Source of the DNA: Parvicella tangerina
GTDB lineage: Bacteria > Bacteroidota > Bacteroidia > Flavobacteriales_D > Parvicellaceae
Assembly: GCF_907165195.1 (NCBI RefSeq)
Contig: NZ_OU015584.1
Span: forward strand, 1,860,001 to 1,924,000
Reading direction: 5' to 3'
DNA length: 64,000 nucleotides
Every line of letters begins with the position of its first letter. Within the stretch, counting starts at the first letter, position 1. Positions 8,880 to 17,534 of the stretch are shown here, in pieces. The position numbers were made by a program, and so were the translations under genes. The notes under the pieces were generated by a model, which saw nothing but the letters and a program-made list of their open reading frames with translations, searched no databases and had not been told where the DNA came from.

Positions 8880-8963
8880 TCAATAACAACACAACCAATT
8901 CCCTTCAGTGAACTGAAGACAACACATTGTACACATCATTTTATTTTCGTTATTCAATTTCAT
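8880..8963 (-). CDS. Cysteine-rich leader peptide 2 of the cysteine operon
   Basis: A short open frame with in-frame ATGs at 8963 and 8939. From 8939 it reads MMCTMCCLQFTEGNWLCCY and stop: five Cys in 19 codons, all TGT. CTTCAG directly after the Cys6-Cys7 pair can pair with CTGAAG four bases later, and the overlapping CTGAAGGG can instead pair with the terminator arm. That is the classic 1:2, 2:3, 3:4 attenuation layout. Ribosomes stalled for Cys-tRNA at Cys6-Cys7 would mask segment 1 and favour 2:3 antitermination. The start codon is uncertain. Confidence 0.8.
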   Translation of the reverse strand: MKLNNENKMMCTMCCLQFTEGNWLCCY

Positions 8964-8974
8964 AAGCATAAAAA

Positions 8975-9003
8975 AAGCCCGGAACTAATTTAGAACCGGG
9001 CTT
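8975..9003 (-). terminator. Leader terminator 1
   Basis: On the minus strand, AAGCCCGG and CCGGGCTT form an 8-bp GC-rich stem, extended inside by CTAA/TTAG after a small internal loop, then a run of seven T. It is an intrinsic terminator between leader peptides 1 and 2. The segment CAAGCCC at its 5' foot (8998-9004) pairs perfectly with GGGCTTG (9032-9038), which begins at the stop codon of leader peptide 1, giving a mutually exclusive antiterminator. Confidence 0.88.
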
Positions 9004-9037
9004 GAGATATTCGTTTTATATCATAGCAATGCAAGCC

Positions 9038-9061
9038 CTATTGTTTAGGACAACACATCAT
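9038..9061 (-). CDS. Cysteine leader peptide 1 (MMCCPKQ)
   Basis: A seven-codon frame on the minus strand reads ATG ATG TGT TGT CCT AAA CAA TAG. Two adjacent Cys codons lie just ahead of GGGCTTG, the antiterminator segment that overlaps the stop codon. A ribosome that finishes the peptide would cover GGGCTTG and let terminator 1 fold; a ribosome waiting at the Cys codons would leave it free to pair with CAAGCCC. Too short for gene callers. Confidence rests on the match with leader peptide 2 and with the operon's function. Confidence 0.8.
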   Translation of the reverse strand: MMCCPKQ

Positions 9062-9089
9062 TACGTATGAATTAATCAATTTCACGTTG

Positions 9090-9124
9090 CAAATTTAAAT
9101 CAAAAAGAAATTGAAACGCAAAAA
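9090..9124 (-). promoter_or_regulatory. Promoter of the cysteine operon leader
   Basis: On the minus strand TAAATTTG (9090-9097) fits the Bacteroidota -7 consensus TAnnTTTG exactly. TTTTTG (9119-9124) lies 21 nt upstream, acceptable for the -33 element. Transcription would start near 9084, shortly before leader peptide 1 at 9061. Confidence 0.6.
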
Positions 9125-9145
9125 TATTTTAGAAAAACCCAGAAA

Positions 9146-9619
9146 CTATTGATCCAACGACTCCGGTTTATACTTCAACTGCAACCCCGTCAGGAAGTTT
9201 CTTAAAAACTGATCTTTACATGTTACAAACTTGGGGTGTTTTGGATTTCTGAAGATGTTATTGATTTCTCCTTTGCTTATCTTGAGATCTGCCAATTCGA
9301 ACACTTCGAGCATATCAGTATCTCTAAAATTCAGCGCAATCTTTAGCTTTTTGAAAATCAAATTATTGTTGAGTGATTTCTCTGGTTTAGGTTGTTCACC
9401 TTCTCGCTTGCCTCTTCGCTTGTTGATGAATCCGTTTAAGAAAGTGGCTAGCTGTTTATCTCGGATGGGTTTGAAATCTTCTTGATTCTCTTTCTTTAAC
9501 CAATCGCTAATTTCGGCTCGGGTGACTTCCACATCGGCTTGTTTGAAGATGTTGATCATTTGATCGTCACTGAGGTCAAAAATAAAGCGAAGTTGGCGAA
9601 GAATGGTGTTGTTGTCCAT
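9146..9619 (-). CDS. DUF1456 family protein (YehS-like)
   Basis: 157 aa made of two similar halves of about 65 residues. Each half begins with a pattern like N-x-IL/IFKKLKxAxxxxDxDM and includes AEISDWLKKE or KGEINNIFR, typical of the duplicated DUF1456/YehS domain. Function in this family is unknown; the domain is small, helical and charged, possibly nucleic-acid associated. It has its own position between the cysteine leader and fdhD and no clear operon partner. Confidence 0.85.
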   Translation of the reverse strand: MDNNTILRQLRFIFDLSDDQMINIFKQADVEVTRAEISDWLKKENQEDFKPIRDKQLATFLNGFINKRRGKREGEQPKPEKSLNNNLIFKKLKIALNFRDTDMLEVFELADLKISKGEINNIFRNPKHPKFVTCKDQFLRNFLTGLQLKYKPESLDQ

Positions 9620-9664
9620 GAGAATTGGCTTTGGACAAAGCTAAGCAATATAATACGGTTTCAA

Positions 9665-10432
9665 TTAAGAGAAGCGTGTTAGTCTGTTTTCCCGACAAAA
9701 TGCGAACAGTGTAATCCCTAGTTCTTTGGCATAGTCAATCGCTAAAGAAGAAGGTGCGCTTACTGCTGCCAGCACCGGTATTTTTGCCCTAAAACATTTG
9801 ATGACAATCTCATAAGAAATACGTCCGCTTACCAGCAATGTTTGCGCTTCTTTTAAATGATCTTCAAGTAGTAAACTGCCAATTACTTTATCCACGGCAT
9901 TGTGGCGGCCAATATCCTCAGCTATGGCGATGATCGACCCCAGGCTATCCAGAACAGCGGCTGAATGACAACCTCCCGTCTGTTCAAAGATCTCTTGTCG
10001 TTCTCTCATGCGTTTAAGACCACTCAGAATTACACGATGATTAGCAGTTCCTTGAGCAAGTTGTCCCGATATCTCAGGCAAGTTGGTTTTACCACAAACC
10101 CCGCAAGAGGATACACTCAGAAAGTTTCGGGCACTCATATATCCTTCTCGTAAAGCTGCTGTTGGAAGCGTAACTTCGGCAGTATCCATCTGATCTGATG
10201 TGGATAGGATGATCACCAAATCATTCATCGATCGAACAATATCTTCATTATACAGTAAGCCAATTACTAGTTCTTTGTCTAAGCCTGGAGTCCGCATGGT
10301 AACGGTAAACGGTTCCTCATTGATCAGGATACGCAACGGCTTTTCTTCAGTTACGGGCTCTTCTTGAAGTTTAGTTTGCTCTTGTTCAAAGCGTTGTGAT
10401 TCGTGTATCTTTACTCCTTTAATGGTTGACAT
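9665..10432 (-). CDS. fdhD: Formate dehydrogenase accessory sulfurtransferase FdhD
   Basis: 255 aa from the ATG at 10432; an upstream in-frame GTG is less likely. The hallmark SSCGVCGK loop (C110, C113) and QTGGCHSAAV, DIGRHNAVDK and SGRISYEIV blocks are all present. FdhD passes sulfur from a cysteine desulfurase to the molybdenum cofactor of formate dehydrogenase and related enzymes. No formate dehydrogenase or molybdopterin gene is in this window, so its client is elsewhere on the genome. Confidence 0.93.
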   Translation of the reverse strand: MSTIKGVKIHESQRFEQEQTKLQEEPVTEEKPLRILINEEPFTVTMRTPGLDKELVIGLLYNEDIVRSMNDLVIILSTSDQMDTAEVTLPTAALREGYMSARNFLSVSSCGVCGKTNLPEISGQLAQGTANHRVILSGLKRMRERQEIFEQTGGCHSAAVLDSLGSIIAIAEDIGRHNAVDKVIGSLLLEDHLKEAQTLLVSGRISYEIVIKCFRAKIPVLAAVSAPSSLAIDYAKELGITLFAFCRENRLTRFS

Positions 10433-10589
10433 AAGGATCACGAAGTTACAATAAATCAGAAGTAAATATTTAGTCGTCTTATAAATAAGTCGCTTGGCAG
10501 AATTAATAGGGGATTCAGTTTTAAAATTCCGTTGTAAATGTTAACTTCGCAACAGTTCTTAAAAAGTCTAATAAAAATCAATTATTCAA

Positions 10590-12881
10590 ATGGCATTTGA
10601 TATAGAAATGATCAAGGGAGTCTATGCTAAATTCCCTGAAAGAGTAGCTGCCGCACGAAAAATCGTAGGTAGACCTTTAACATTAGCAGAAAAGATATTA
10701 TACGCTCACTTGTGGGATACAGAGAAGGATCAGCCGGGAGGTGAGCCAACAACAAAGTTCGAAAGAGGTAAAGATTACGTAGATTTTGCTCCAGATAGAG
10801 TAGCCATGCAAGATGCAACAGCTCAAATGGCCTTGTTGCAATTTATGCAGGCTGGAAAACCTAATGTAGCAGTTCCATCAACCGTGCATTTGGATCACTT
10901 GATTCAGGCAAAGATTGGAGCTTCTGCAGATTTACAAAATGCAATGAATCAGTCGAGTGAAGTATTTAACTTCCTGGAAAGTGTTTCTAACAAATATGGA
11001 ATCGGCTTCTGGAAACCTGGAGCGGGAATTATTCATCAGGTAGTGCTTGAGAATTATGCTTTTCCTGGTGGAATGATGATCGGTACGGATTCTCACACCG
11101 TGAATGCAGGTGGATTGGGAATGGTGGCGATTGGTGTTGGTGGAGCTGACGCTGTGGACGTGATGGCTGGAATGCCTTGGGAGTTAAAGTTCCCAAAAAT
11201 GATTGGTGTCAAGTTGACAGGTAAGATGAACGGTTGGACTGCACCTAAGGATGTAATTTTGAAAGTTGCAGGTATTCTTACTGTGAAAGGTGGAACTGGA
11301 GCTATTGTAGAGTATTTTGGAGAAGGAGCGAAATCCATGTCGTGTACGGGTAAAGGAACCATTTGTAACATGGGTGCGGAGATTGGTGCAACGACTTCTA
11401 CTTTCGGATATGATGAAAGTATGGAGCGTTACCTAAGAGCAACAGATAGAAATGATGTGGCTGATGCGGCTAATGCAATTAAGGAACACCTGACTGGAGA
11501 TGCAGAGGTTTATGCAAATCCTGAACAGTACTTTGATCAAGTGATCGAAATCAACTTATCTGAATTAGAACCACACCTAAACGGACCATTTACGCCAGAC
11601 TTAGCAACACCAATCTCAAAAATGAAAGAGGTTGCACCTGGTAAAGGTTGGCCATTGGACGTTGAGTGGGGGTTGATCGGTTCTTGTACCAACTCTTCGT
11701 ATGAAGATCTTTCCAGAGCAGCTTCTATCGCAAAGCAGGCAGTGGATAAAGGTTTGAAAACAAAAGCAGATTTTGGAATTAATCCAGGTTCTGAGCAAGT
11801 GAGATTTACTGCTGAAAGAGATGGACTATTACAAGTTTTTGAAGATTTGGATGCAAGAATCTTTACGAATGCATGTGGTCCATGTATTGGTCAGTGGGGT
11901 AGATATGAAGACCCAAAGAATGCACCTAAGAACAGTATTGTTCACTCGTTCAATAGAAACTTCTCGAAGCGAGCTGACGGAAACCCAAATACACACGCTT
12001 TTGTAGCCTCGCCAGAAATGGTTGCAGCAATTGCCATCTCAGGAAGATTAGATTTTAACCCACTTACAGATACGTTGACCAACGATAAAGGTGAGCAAGT
12101 TAAATTAGATCCACCTGTAGGAGATGAATTACCAACTAAAGGATTTGATGTGGAAGATAACGGATACATCGCTCCAGCTGCTGATGGTAGTGGAGTAGAG
12201 GTGAAGGTAAATCCAGATTCAGATCGTCTGCAATTGTTAACTCCTTTTGAGCCTTGGGATGGAACGAACATCACAGGTATGAAGTTGTTGATCAAAGCGG
12301 AAGGTAAGTGTACTACAGATCACATTTCTATGGCCGGACCATGGTTAAGATACAGAGGTCACTTGGATAATATTTCTAATAACTGTTTAATCGGAGCGGT
12401 GAATGCGTTTAACGGTGAGACGAACAACGTAAAGAATCAATTAGACGGATCGCACGGGGAAGTTCCTGCGGTACAGCGAAAGTATAAAGCAGCAGGAGTA
12501 AAAACGATTGTTGTAGGAGATCATAACTACGGTGAAGGTTCTTCGAGAGAGCACGCAGCTATGGAACCAAGACACTTAGGTGTGATTGCGGTATTGGTGA
12601 AATCATTCGCTCGTATTCACGAAACAAACCTGAAGAAACAAGGAATGTTAGGATTAACGTTTGCTAACGAAGCAGACTATGACAAAATTCAGGAAGATGA
12701 TACGTTCAACTTCTTAGATTTAGATCAGTTCTCTCCAAACAAACCTTTAACATTAGAGGTAGTTCATGCGGATGGTTCTAAAGAGAACATCGTTTGTAAC
12801 CATACCTACAACGCTCAACAAATTGAGTGGTTCAAAGCTGGTTCAGCATTGAACTTGATCAGAGCAATGGCAGAAGCTTAG
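10590..12881 (+). CDS. acn: Aconitate hydratase (mitochondrial type)
   Basis: 763 aa, the length of mitochondrial-type aconitases rather than the longer bacterial AcnA or AcnB. The three [4Fe-4S] ligands are C366 in GSCTNSS and C429 and C432 in [21 protein letters not shown] and the C-terminal swivel domain with [14 protein letters not shown] are intact. It interconverts citrate and isocitrate in the TCA cycle. It is monocistronic with a strong intrinsic terminator. A weak promoter-like TAACTTCG lies near 10541. Confidence 0.95.
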   Translation: MAFDIEMIKGVYAKFPERVAAARKIVGRPLTLAEKILYAHLWDTEKDQPGGEPTTKFERGKDYVDFAPDRVAMQDATAQMALLQFMQAGKPNVAVPSTVHLDHLIQAKIGASADLQNAMNQSSEVFNFLESVSNKYGIGFWKPGAGIIHQVVLENYAFPGGMMIGTDSHTVNAGGLGMVAIGVGGADAVDVMAGMPWELKFPKMIGVKLTGKMNGWTAPKDVILKVAGILTVKGGTGAIVEYFGEGAKSMSCTGKGTICNMGAEIGATTSTFGYDESMERYLRATDRNDVADAANAIKEHLTGDAEVYANPEQYFDQVIEINLSELEPHLNGPFTPDLATPISKMKEVAPGKGWPLDVEWGLIGSCTNSSYEDLSRAASIAKQAVDKGLKTKADFGINPGSEQVRFTAERDGLLQVFEDLDARIFTNACGPCIGQWGRYEDPKNAPKNSIVHSFNRNFSKRADGNPNTHAFVASPEMVAAIAISGRLDFNPLTDTLTNDKGEQVKLDPPVGDELPTKGFDVEDNGYIAPAADGSGVEVKVNPDSDRLQLLTPFEPWDGTNITGMKLLIKAEGKCTTDHISMAGPWLRYRGHLDNISNNCLIGAVNAFNGETNNVKNQLDGSHGEVPAVQRKYKAAGVKTIVVGDHNYGEGSSREHAAMEPRHLGVIAVLVKSFARIHETNLKKQGMLGLTFANEADYDKIQEDDTFNFLDLDQFSPNKPLTLEVVHADGSKENIVCNHTYNAQQIEWFKAGSALNLIRAMAEA

Positions 12882-12905
12882 GAGCTGAAGCATTTAGATA
12901 ATTAG

Positions 12906-12938
12906 AAGCCCCGTTCACGAAAGTGGATGGGGCTTTTT
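12906..12938 (+). terminator. Intrinsic terminator of the aconitase gene
   Basis: AAGCCCC...GGGGCTT forms a 13-bp stem with a GAAA tetraloop (two or three G-U pairs), followed by six T. It starts 24 nt after the aconitase stop codon. Confidence 0.88.
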
Positions 12939-13045
12939 TGATGTTAGGAAGGCTCAAGTGAATTTTTATATCGAACACCAGTACTATAGACGTATAAAGG
13001 TTCATGTAGCCTTCCTAAGTTTACCAAGTGTTTATCTTTGATCAA

Positions 13046-13474
13046 TCAGTAAATCAACTGAACAGATAAGCACGAATCAGCCTTGACTAAAGTAGTTCCG
13101 TTCAGCACTTCAATTCCATTTTGATCATTAACCTTATAATTTACCGATTGATGCTCACCTTCCACTTCAATTGCAAATTTGAACAAATCAGGGTAGGAGC
13201 AATCTGGTTCTGAGGAAAGATATGTATTTGTTGTGGTATGAAAGAAGGACTCATTCTCTACAAACACTTCAATCATGTCGATACCTTGATTTTCAAAATT
13301 AACGCTTGTTATTGAATCAAACCAAAAGGAAATAGTAGCACTATAGGTACAACTCCCATCATTTTCCTTGTTGCTAGCGTCATAATTGATCGCATTAGGA
13401 TCTGTACAACCTTTCCTCTTGCATCCAAAGATCAGAACAGAAATAGCTGCGATTAGAATAATTTTATTTTTCAT
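13046..13474 (-). CDS. Hypothetical lipoprotein with CTDPNAxNYD motif
   Basis: 142 aa from the ATG at 13474. MKNKIILIAAISVLIFGC is a lipoprotein signal ending in the lipidated Cys. Next comes GCTDPNAINYDAS...GSCTY, a short cysteine-bounded motif common in Bacteroidota surface proteins and thought to bind calcium. The rest is a beta-rich domain I do not recognise. It lies next to the cassette array, but no attC-like core matches on both sides, so I treat it as outside. Confidence 0.75.
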   Translation of the reverse strand: MKNKIILIAAISVLIFGCKRKGCTDPNAINYDASNKENDGSCTYSATISFWFDSITSVNFENQGIDMIEVFVENESFFHTTTNTYLSSEPDCSYPDLFKFAIEVEGEHQSVNYKVNDQNGIEVLNGTTLVKADSCLSVQLIY

Positions 13475-13642
13475 ATTTTTTTTAAAGTTTGCCAAGGTCT
13501 CTAGTTAAGAAGCGTTAGCGTTTTAGAACACACCTTTATCAACCGAGGTCTAAGTTCTATTTTGTTTACTAAAATTTCATTTTACCCTGTCAGTCCGCAT
13601 AATTTCTTAGCCTTTGTTGACGGTAGTTTTAATTGCAATTGA

Positions 13643-14506
13643 TTAACCACCATACAATATATCCTCACCATTTGAAACCATCTTTCTTACACGAGTTTCG
13701 TTTCCAGAAGAGAATTCCATAATCCAAACTGTTCCGTTTTTGTCAATCATTCCTCCACATGGAGACCAGCCTTCTTCAGAAAAGAAGAAGGTTGAAATTC
13801 TTCCTTCAGGACTAATTTTTTTTACCTTTCCTGCTCCATATAAAGCAACATATACATTCCCATCAGTGTCTGTCCATAGACCAAATATATAATGACGATC
13901 TGCAACTCCCTCAAACGAAGGTTTGTTTTCCTTCAAATTTGTTGCTAAAATCTCTACAACTCCAGAAGGTGTAATCTTCTTAATCGTTAGATGATCTACC
14001 ACATAAAGATTGTTGTCGTTTTCAGAATAATGCATCCAGCGGATATCATCGAATTTGTGGGGTGTGAATATATGATCGCGTCCATTCAACGTTTGCTTCA
14101 TCAGGACATCAGCATTTCCAAATTCTATCGCCCAATAGGAATTACCCGCAGGATCTCGTATTAATGTTGTGTTGTCTAGAAAACCTTCCACATCAGGAAT
14201 GAACTTTTCAAAGACACCATCTTTGCTCAGACGCCAGACATAATTTCCCCACTTGTCTGTGATCTCTCCTTCGTACCATTCATGTTCTCCAAATAAGTCG
14301 CCATTTGCATCAAGATAAAGTTCATGTGTATGAACATTTTTGACAGCTACCGTCCGTTTTCCTTCAGGGGATATTTTCCAAACATGCGTTAAATCAGTGT
14401 AGAATACATTTCCTTCATTATCCATTACAATTCCTATTCCTGGGTGTGCTTCTGTAGTGTTTATTAATATGAAGCAAGAGAATAAAAGTGAAATCAACTT
14501 ATGCAT
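13643..14506 (-). CDS. Exported NHL/SMP-30-like beta-propeller protein (cassette 1)
   Basis: 287 aa from the ATG at 14506, which opens a signal peptide (MHKLISLLFSCFILINTTEA). Repeats such as DNEGNVFYTD, VWKISPEGK, DANGDLFG, DTDGNVYVALYGAGKVKKISPEGR and DKNGTVWIME are blades of an NHL or SMP-30-like propeller, here without recognisable catalytic residues. The GTTGGGT core lies 21 nt before the start codon, as in the other cassettes. The downstream core expected to match it has diverged (ACCGTCAAC near 13616), so this is the outermost, possibly decaying cassette. Confidence 0.75.
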   Translation of the reverse strand: MHKLISLLFSCFILINTTEAHPGIGIVMDNEGNVFYTDLTHVWKISPEGKRTVAVKNVHTHELYLDANGDLFGEHEWYEGEITDKWGNYVWRLSKDGVFEKFIPDVEGFLDNTTLIRDPAGNSYWAIEFGNADVLMKQTLNGRDHIFTPHKFDDIRWMHYSENDNNLYVVDHLTIKKITPSGVVEILATNLKENKPSFEGVADRHYIFGLWTDTDGNVYVALYGAGKVKKISPEGRISTFFFSEEGWSPCGGMIDKNGTVWIMEFSSGNETRVRKMVSNGEDILYGG

Positions 14507-14526
14507 ACTAAATATTTTATAATTAC

Positions 14527-14722
14527 ACCCAACGCCTCGCATACAACCGTAGGGTAGTGGGAAGTTACGATTTTTGTTTTGAGTTTTGAGCCGAATCACT
14601 GCATTTTGCTTTTAACTTTTGGTGGATCAAAAGCCAAATCGGTGATTTGGCGTTCACACTTGGTCAGTTCTAAATACCCTTTTTAGTTACTAAACCCTAT
14701 GTGATTTTATACTTTGTTAGGT
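14527..14722 (-). repeat. attC site A (long family)
   Basis: 196 bp between ACCCAAC (14527-14533) and GTTAGGT (14716-14722). The ends are mutually inverted: about 20 nt around CGTAGGG on one side faces CCCTATGTG on the other. The interior is nearly the same as sites D, E and H. It is the attC of the cassette carrying 14727-15338. Confidence 0.8.
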
Positions 14723-14726
14723 GCTT

Positions 14727-15338
14727 TTATTTTTTTATTTCAATTCCGTCAAAGTAGATTCTAGTAATTCGTTCGCTATATGATTTCTGAAATTCTTCAA
14801 TCATCAGTAAGTCCCTGTTAGTTATGAGTCTAGAATTGCTATAAATGTATGTTTTTATTGTTTTAATACCGGTAATTGAATCTTCTTCCATAAAACGAAC
14901 AACATTATCTCCATAGATATCTGATGTTTCTTTTAGTTTGTTTTGGTTCAGAAGTATACTATTAATGTTTTTACCTGCTGTAATTATTTTTCCCTTAAAT
15001 AAATAAGGACAATTGCCACAGAAACATTCCTCGTCACTTACATCTTTAAAGTTAAGGCTTAGAGTTGAGTCATTATAGTACTCAAGTTGAAAATCGAATT
15101 TGGCGCAGCACTGCGCTAATCCAATTACTTCAAAACACATAGTGTCTCCGTGATAATGTAACTCAACAATTCTTTGCTGTATGTACCAATTATGAGATTT
15201 GTGAGGAACAAGTTCTGTATTCTTGAGATCTTCACAATTTGTTACAGTTAGTTCTAGAACATCTACATCTTCGGTCGTATCTACCTGAGCAAAACAAGCA
15301 TTGGATAAAAGAATCAGTATGACTATAATGTTTTTCAT
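14727..15338 (-). CDS. Exported protein of unknown function (cassette 2)
   Basis: 203 aa from the ATG at 15338 (MKNIIVILILLSNACFAQ, a signal peptide). The longer frame would start inside the recombination core. The mature part has eight cysteines, including CFCGNC, and no known family. The cassette is bounded by GTTAGGTGC before the ORF and GCACCTAAC four bases after its stop, a 9-nt match. Confidence 0.75.
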   Translation of the reverse strand: MKNIIVILILLSNACFAQVDTTEDVDVLELTVTNCEDLKNTELVPHKSHNWYIQQRIVELHYHGDTMCFEVIGLAQCCAKFDFQLEYYNDSTLSLNFKDVSDEECFCGNCPYLFKGKIITAGKNINSILLNQNKLKETSDIYGDNVVRFMEEDSITGIKTIKTYIYSNSRLITNRDLLMIEEFQKSYSERITRIYFDGIEIKK

Positions 15339-15348
15339 TTCAAATTGC

Positions 15349-15455
15349 ACCTAACGCTTTGAGTAAAAAGCTCAGTGTCGGTTTAATACTTTGTCTACCG
15401 AAACAATTTTTGTGAAGGTAGCGGTTAGGGCTGTGATTTTCACTCTTTGTTGGGC
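15349..15455 (-). repeat. attC site B (107 bp)
   Basis: Between ACCTAAC (15349-15355) and GTTGGGC (15449-15455). Both ends fit the RYYYAAC/GTTRRRY consensus exactly. The interior differs from the long family: GAGTAAAAAGC faces a less perfect partner near 15430. It is the attC of the HEPN-MNT cassette. Confidence 0.72.
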
Positions 15456-15462
15456 CCAGTAT

Positions 15463-15807
15463 TTATTCATTCAGTAGAGCATTCACATCTTTCTTTAATC
15501 TGGGTAGATGATTGATGATAATAGCCCAAATACTTTCATCAGAAATATTGTCGTATGCGTGAATCACTTGATTCCTTAACCCGACTATATTGGTAGCATC
15601 TTCGATTTCCTCAATGAATGATTCGTCACGTTTAAGTATTCGATTCATAGCTTCTCCAATGATCTCGAATTCTCTTTCCACGGCACGTTTGAGCATTTTA
15701 TTTTTCTGATAATTCTCAAAGATCATAGACTCTCCTTCAAAGAAGGAATCAACTTCATCAATTGCAACCTTGATGTCATAGAGCCATTTTTGAATTCTTT
15801 CATCCAT
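15463..15807 (-). CDS. hepT: HEPN-domain RNase toxin (HepT/DUF86)
   Basis: 114-aa helical protein with RNQVIHAY at 78-85, the R-x4-H-x-Y active-site motif of HepT-type HEPN ribonucleases. It overlaps the upstream nucleotidyltransferase gene by 8 nt, the usual MntA-HepT arrangement, in which the antitoxin AMPylates the HEPN tyrosine. Y85 is that tyrosine by analogy. As integron cargo it could stabilise the array against loss. Confidence 0.92.
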   Translation of the reverse strand: MDERIQKWLYDIKVAIDEVDSFFEGESMIFENYQKNKMLKRAVEREFEIIGEAMNRILKRDESFIEEIEDATNIVGLRNQVIHAYDNISDESIWAIIINHLPRLKKDVNALLNE

Positions 15808-16099
15808 AAATCAATTCTTTATTCTTATTGATTGATTTGATCAAGTATGGATTAGACAGTGTTTGCTCTTCAAGAAGATCAACTTTTCGATTAAATAATT
15901 CTTGAAGTTTTGTCTTAAAATCAATATAGTTTTGAAAGTATTTGGCAAGATTAAATTTCTTGAATTTCACCAATAGATCCACATCACTGGATTCATTCAT
16001 CGTTTCAGATTGAGCAGACCCAAATAGATACAACGTCTCTACATTGTACCTTTTGCATAAGTCAATTAACTGATCTTTATATTGCTCTTTGAATGACAT
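15800..16099 (-). CDS. mntA: MNT-domain nucleotidyltransferase antitoxin
   Basis: 99-aa minimal nucleotidyltransferase: LFGSAQ with G27-S28, then D39-V-D41, the GS-x10-DxD signature. It is the first gene of the cassette and overlaps hepT by 8 nt. The family neutralises HepT by adding AMP to its active-site tyrosine. The upstream GTTGGGC core is about 50 nt before the start, the largest core-to-start gap here, leaving room for a promoter of its own. Confidence 0.92.
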   Translation of the reverse strand: MSFKEQYKDQLIDLCKRYNVETLYLFGSAQSETMNESSDVDLLVKFKKFNLAKYFQNYIDFKTKLQELFNRKVDLLEEQTLSNPYLIKSINKNKELIYG

Positions 16100-16147
16100 A
16101 CAACAAAGATAATGAATTTCGTTTTTATTCGTCTATTCTTTGATTTT

Positions 16148-16355
16148 GCCCAACGTTTCGGCTCGCATGTTACCGAAAAGTGCGGAATTGAGAAGCTCCC
16201 GAAGCTTCGGGATCAATTGAGCACGAGTGTAAGCCAAAGGTGCGGTTTAAGTTTAATTTGTTCATATCAAACGTCAAATCGGAGCTTTGGCGCTTGATAG
16301 TAGTAAAGTTAGTATTTAGTTCAACAGCCCGCATTTTTTATAGCTCTTGTTACCA
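16148..16355 (-). repeat. attC site C (208 bp)
   Basis: Between GCCCAAC (16148-16154) and GTTACCA (16349-16355). Partial inverted symmetry, including CCCGAAGCTTCGGG near 16198 and an AAAGGTGCGGTTT-like segment. It shares little text with the long attC family. It belongs to the cassette carrying 16360-17316. Confidence 0.68.
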
Positions 16356-16359
16356 CTTG

Positions 16360-17316
16360 TTACTTTTTATAGTCATATTGGGTTTTACTCACGGATCTAA
16401 GCTCTCCTTTATAGTAAGACTTGCATTCGGTTACATTACCATATTCATCGTATTTATATTCATGATAAGTATCGACTTTGGTAGTTCCTTCTTCGTTTTT
16501 CAAAACTTCTTTTAGGTTGCCATATTGATCATAAGTGTATCTATACACTATTGTGTCGTTGTTATATTGAACTCGATATTCAGTAATTTGATGATTTTGA
16601 TCATCATATTGGTATATTCTTTTGTTACCATTTGTCAATGATATAATCTGCCTCCCGAGAAAATCGTAAGGTGTCGCGGGAAGTGCGTGTGCAAATCTTA
16701 AAATCTCGCTCTCCATAAGTTCCCCATTTTGGCCATATTCATAAACTTCATGAAAGAATGATGTGTCTGACCAATAAAACTTAAAATCAATCACATTTCC
16801 TTTTTTATCATACTCTTTTAACCAATAAGTGCTGTTTCTTCCGTTAATAATGTCTTGTCGCTTAGTCCTATTATGATTGGAGTCTAAAAAGTAAATTACT
16901 TTACTTGGATTCTTTCCGTCTTCAGACTCTATTATCGTAGTGTCTGAATAATCTATATACAAAGAACGTGAGACGACACCATTGCAGTCCAGAGATATCT
17001 CCTTAACTAATTGACTGTTTTCGTTATATTCATACTTTAATACATGGCAACGCCCCCATTTACCAATCCTCTTATAAGAAATTACGTTGCCTGAATTATC
17101 GTAATCGAGTATTAGTGTATCATTGTAAGTTGTATCAATACGAGTTGAGTGCACCACATTTATTACTGGTGGTTCCCAATTATGCCTTTGCTCGTCAGGA
17201 CCAAAATTCGGGTTGTCATTAGAAATAATATGGAACACAGAATACTTGCTATTTTCCTTTTGAGAAAAACCAACATTTAGAATTAGTAGAAGATATAGCA
17301 GAACTCTGTACTTCAT
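16360..17316 (-). CDS. Exported YD-repeat-like protein (cassette 3)
   Basis: 318 aa with a signal peptide (MKYRVLLYLLLILNVGFSQ). The rest is rich in short YD-type repeats: DYDNSGNVI, YEYNENSQLV, YDKKGNVID, YGQNGELME, YDQYGNLKE, YDEYGNVTE. Such repeats build a beta scaffold in Rhs-like and wall-associated proteins, but length and absence of an Rhs core argue against a toxin. Bounded by GTTACCACTT and AAGTGGTAAC, a 10-nt match. Confidence 0.75.
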   Translation of the reverse strand: MKYRVLLYLLLILNVGFSQKENSKYSVFHIISNDNPNFGPDEQRHNWEPPVINVVHSTRIDTTYNDTLILDYDNSGNVISYKRIGKWGRCHVLKYEYNENSQLVKEISLDCNGVVSRSLYIDYSDTTIIESEDGKNPSKVIYFLDSNHNRTKRQDIINGRNSTYWLKEYDKKGNVIDFKFYWSDTSFFHEVYEYGQNGELMESEILRFAHALPATPYDFLGRQIISLTNGNKRIYQYDDQNHQITEYRVQYNNDTIVYRYTYDQYGNLKEVLKNEEGTTKVDTYHEYKYDEYGNVTECKSYYKGELRSVSKTQYDYKK

Positions 17317-17327
17317 TTTTTAATAAG

Positions 17328-17524
17328 TGGTAACGTTCCGTATAAAACACGTAGGGTAGTGGAAAGTTACAATTTTTGTTTTTAGTACTGAGCCAAAGCG
17401 CTGAGTTTTGATATTAATTTAATCTTGTTTAATAGCCAAACCAGCGGTTTGGCGTTCACACTTGGTCAGTTCCCAATAACCTTTTTAGTTACTAAACCCT
17501 ATGTGATTTTATACTTTGTTGTGT
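17328..17524 (-). repeat. attC site D (long family)
   Basis: 197 bp between TGGTAAC (17328-17334) and GTTGTGT (17518-17524). The interior closely matches sites A, E and H, including the GCCAAACCAGCGGTTTGGC palindrome near 17440. It belongs to the cassette carrying 17535-17870. Confidence 0.8.
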
Positions 17525-17534
17525 GGCGTAATTT

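Noticed and set aside
9231-9485. 84-aa plus-strand open frame
   Set aside because: Antisense shadow of the DUF1456 gene, which has a clear duplicated domain.
13046-13474. Lipoprotein gene as a further gene cassette
   Set aside because: The flanking texts AGTTTGCCAAG and AGTTTACCAAG are direct repeats, not inverted cores, so the cassette rule fails.
13497-13622. Intact attC after the outermost cassette
   Set aside because: GTT is present near 13616, but its core does not match the one before the ORF and the arms pair poorly; at best a degenerate site.
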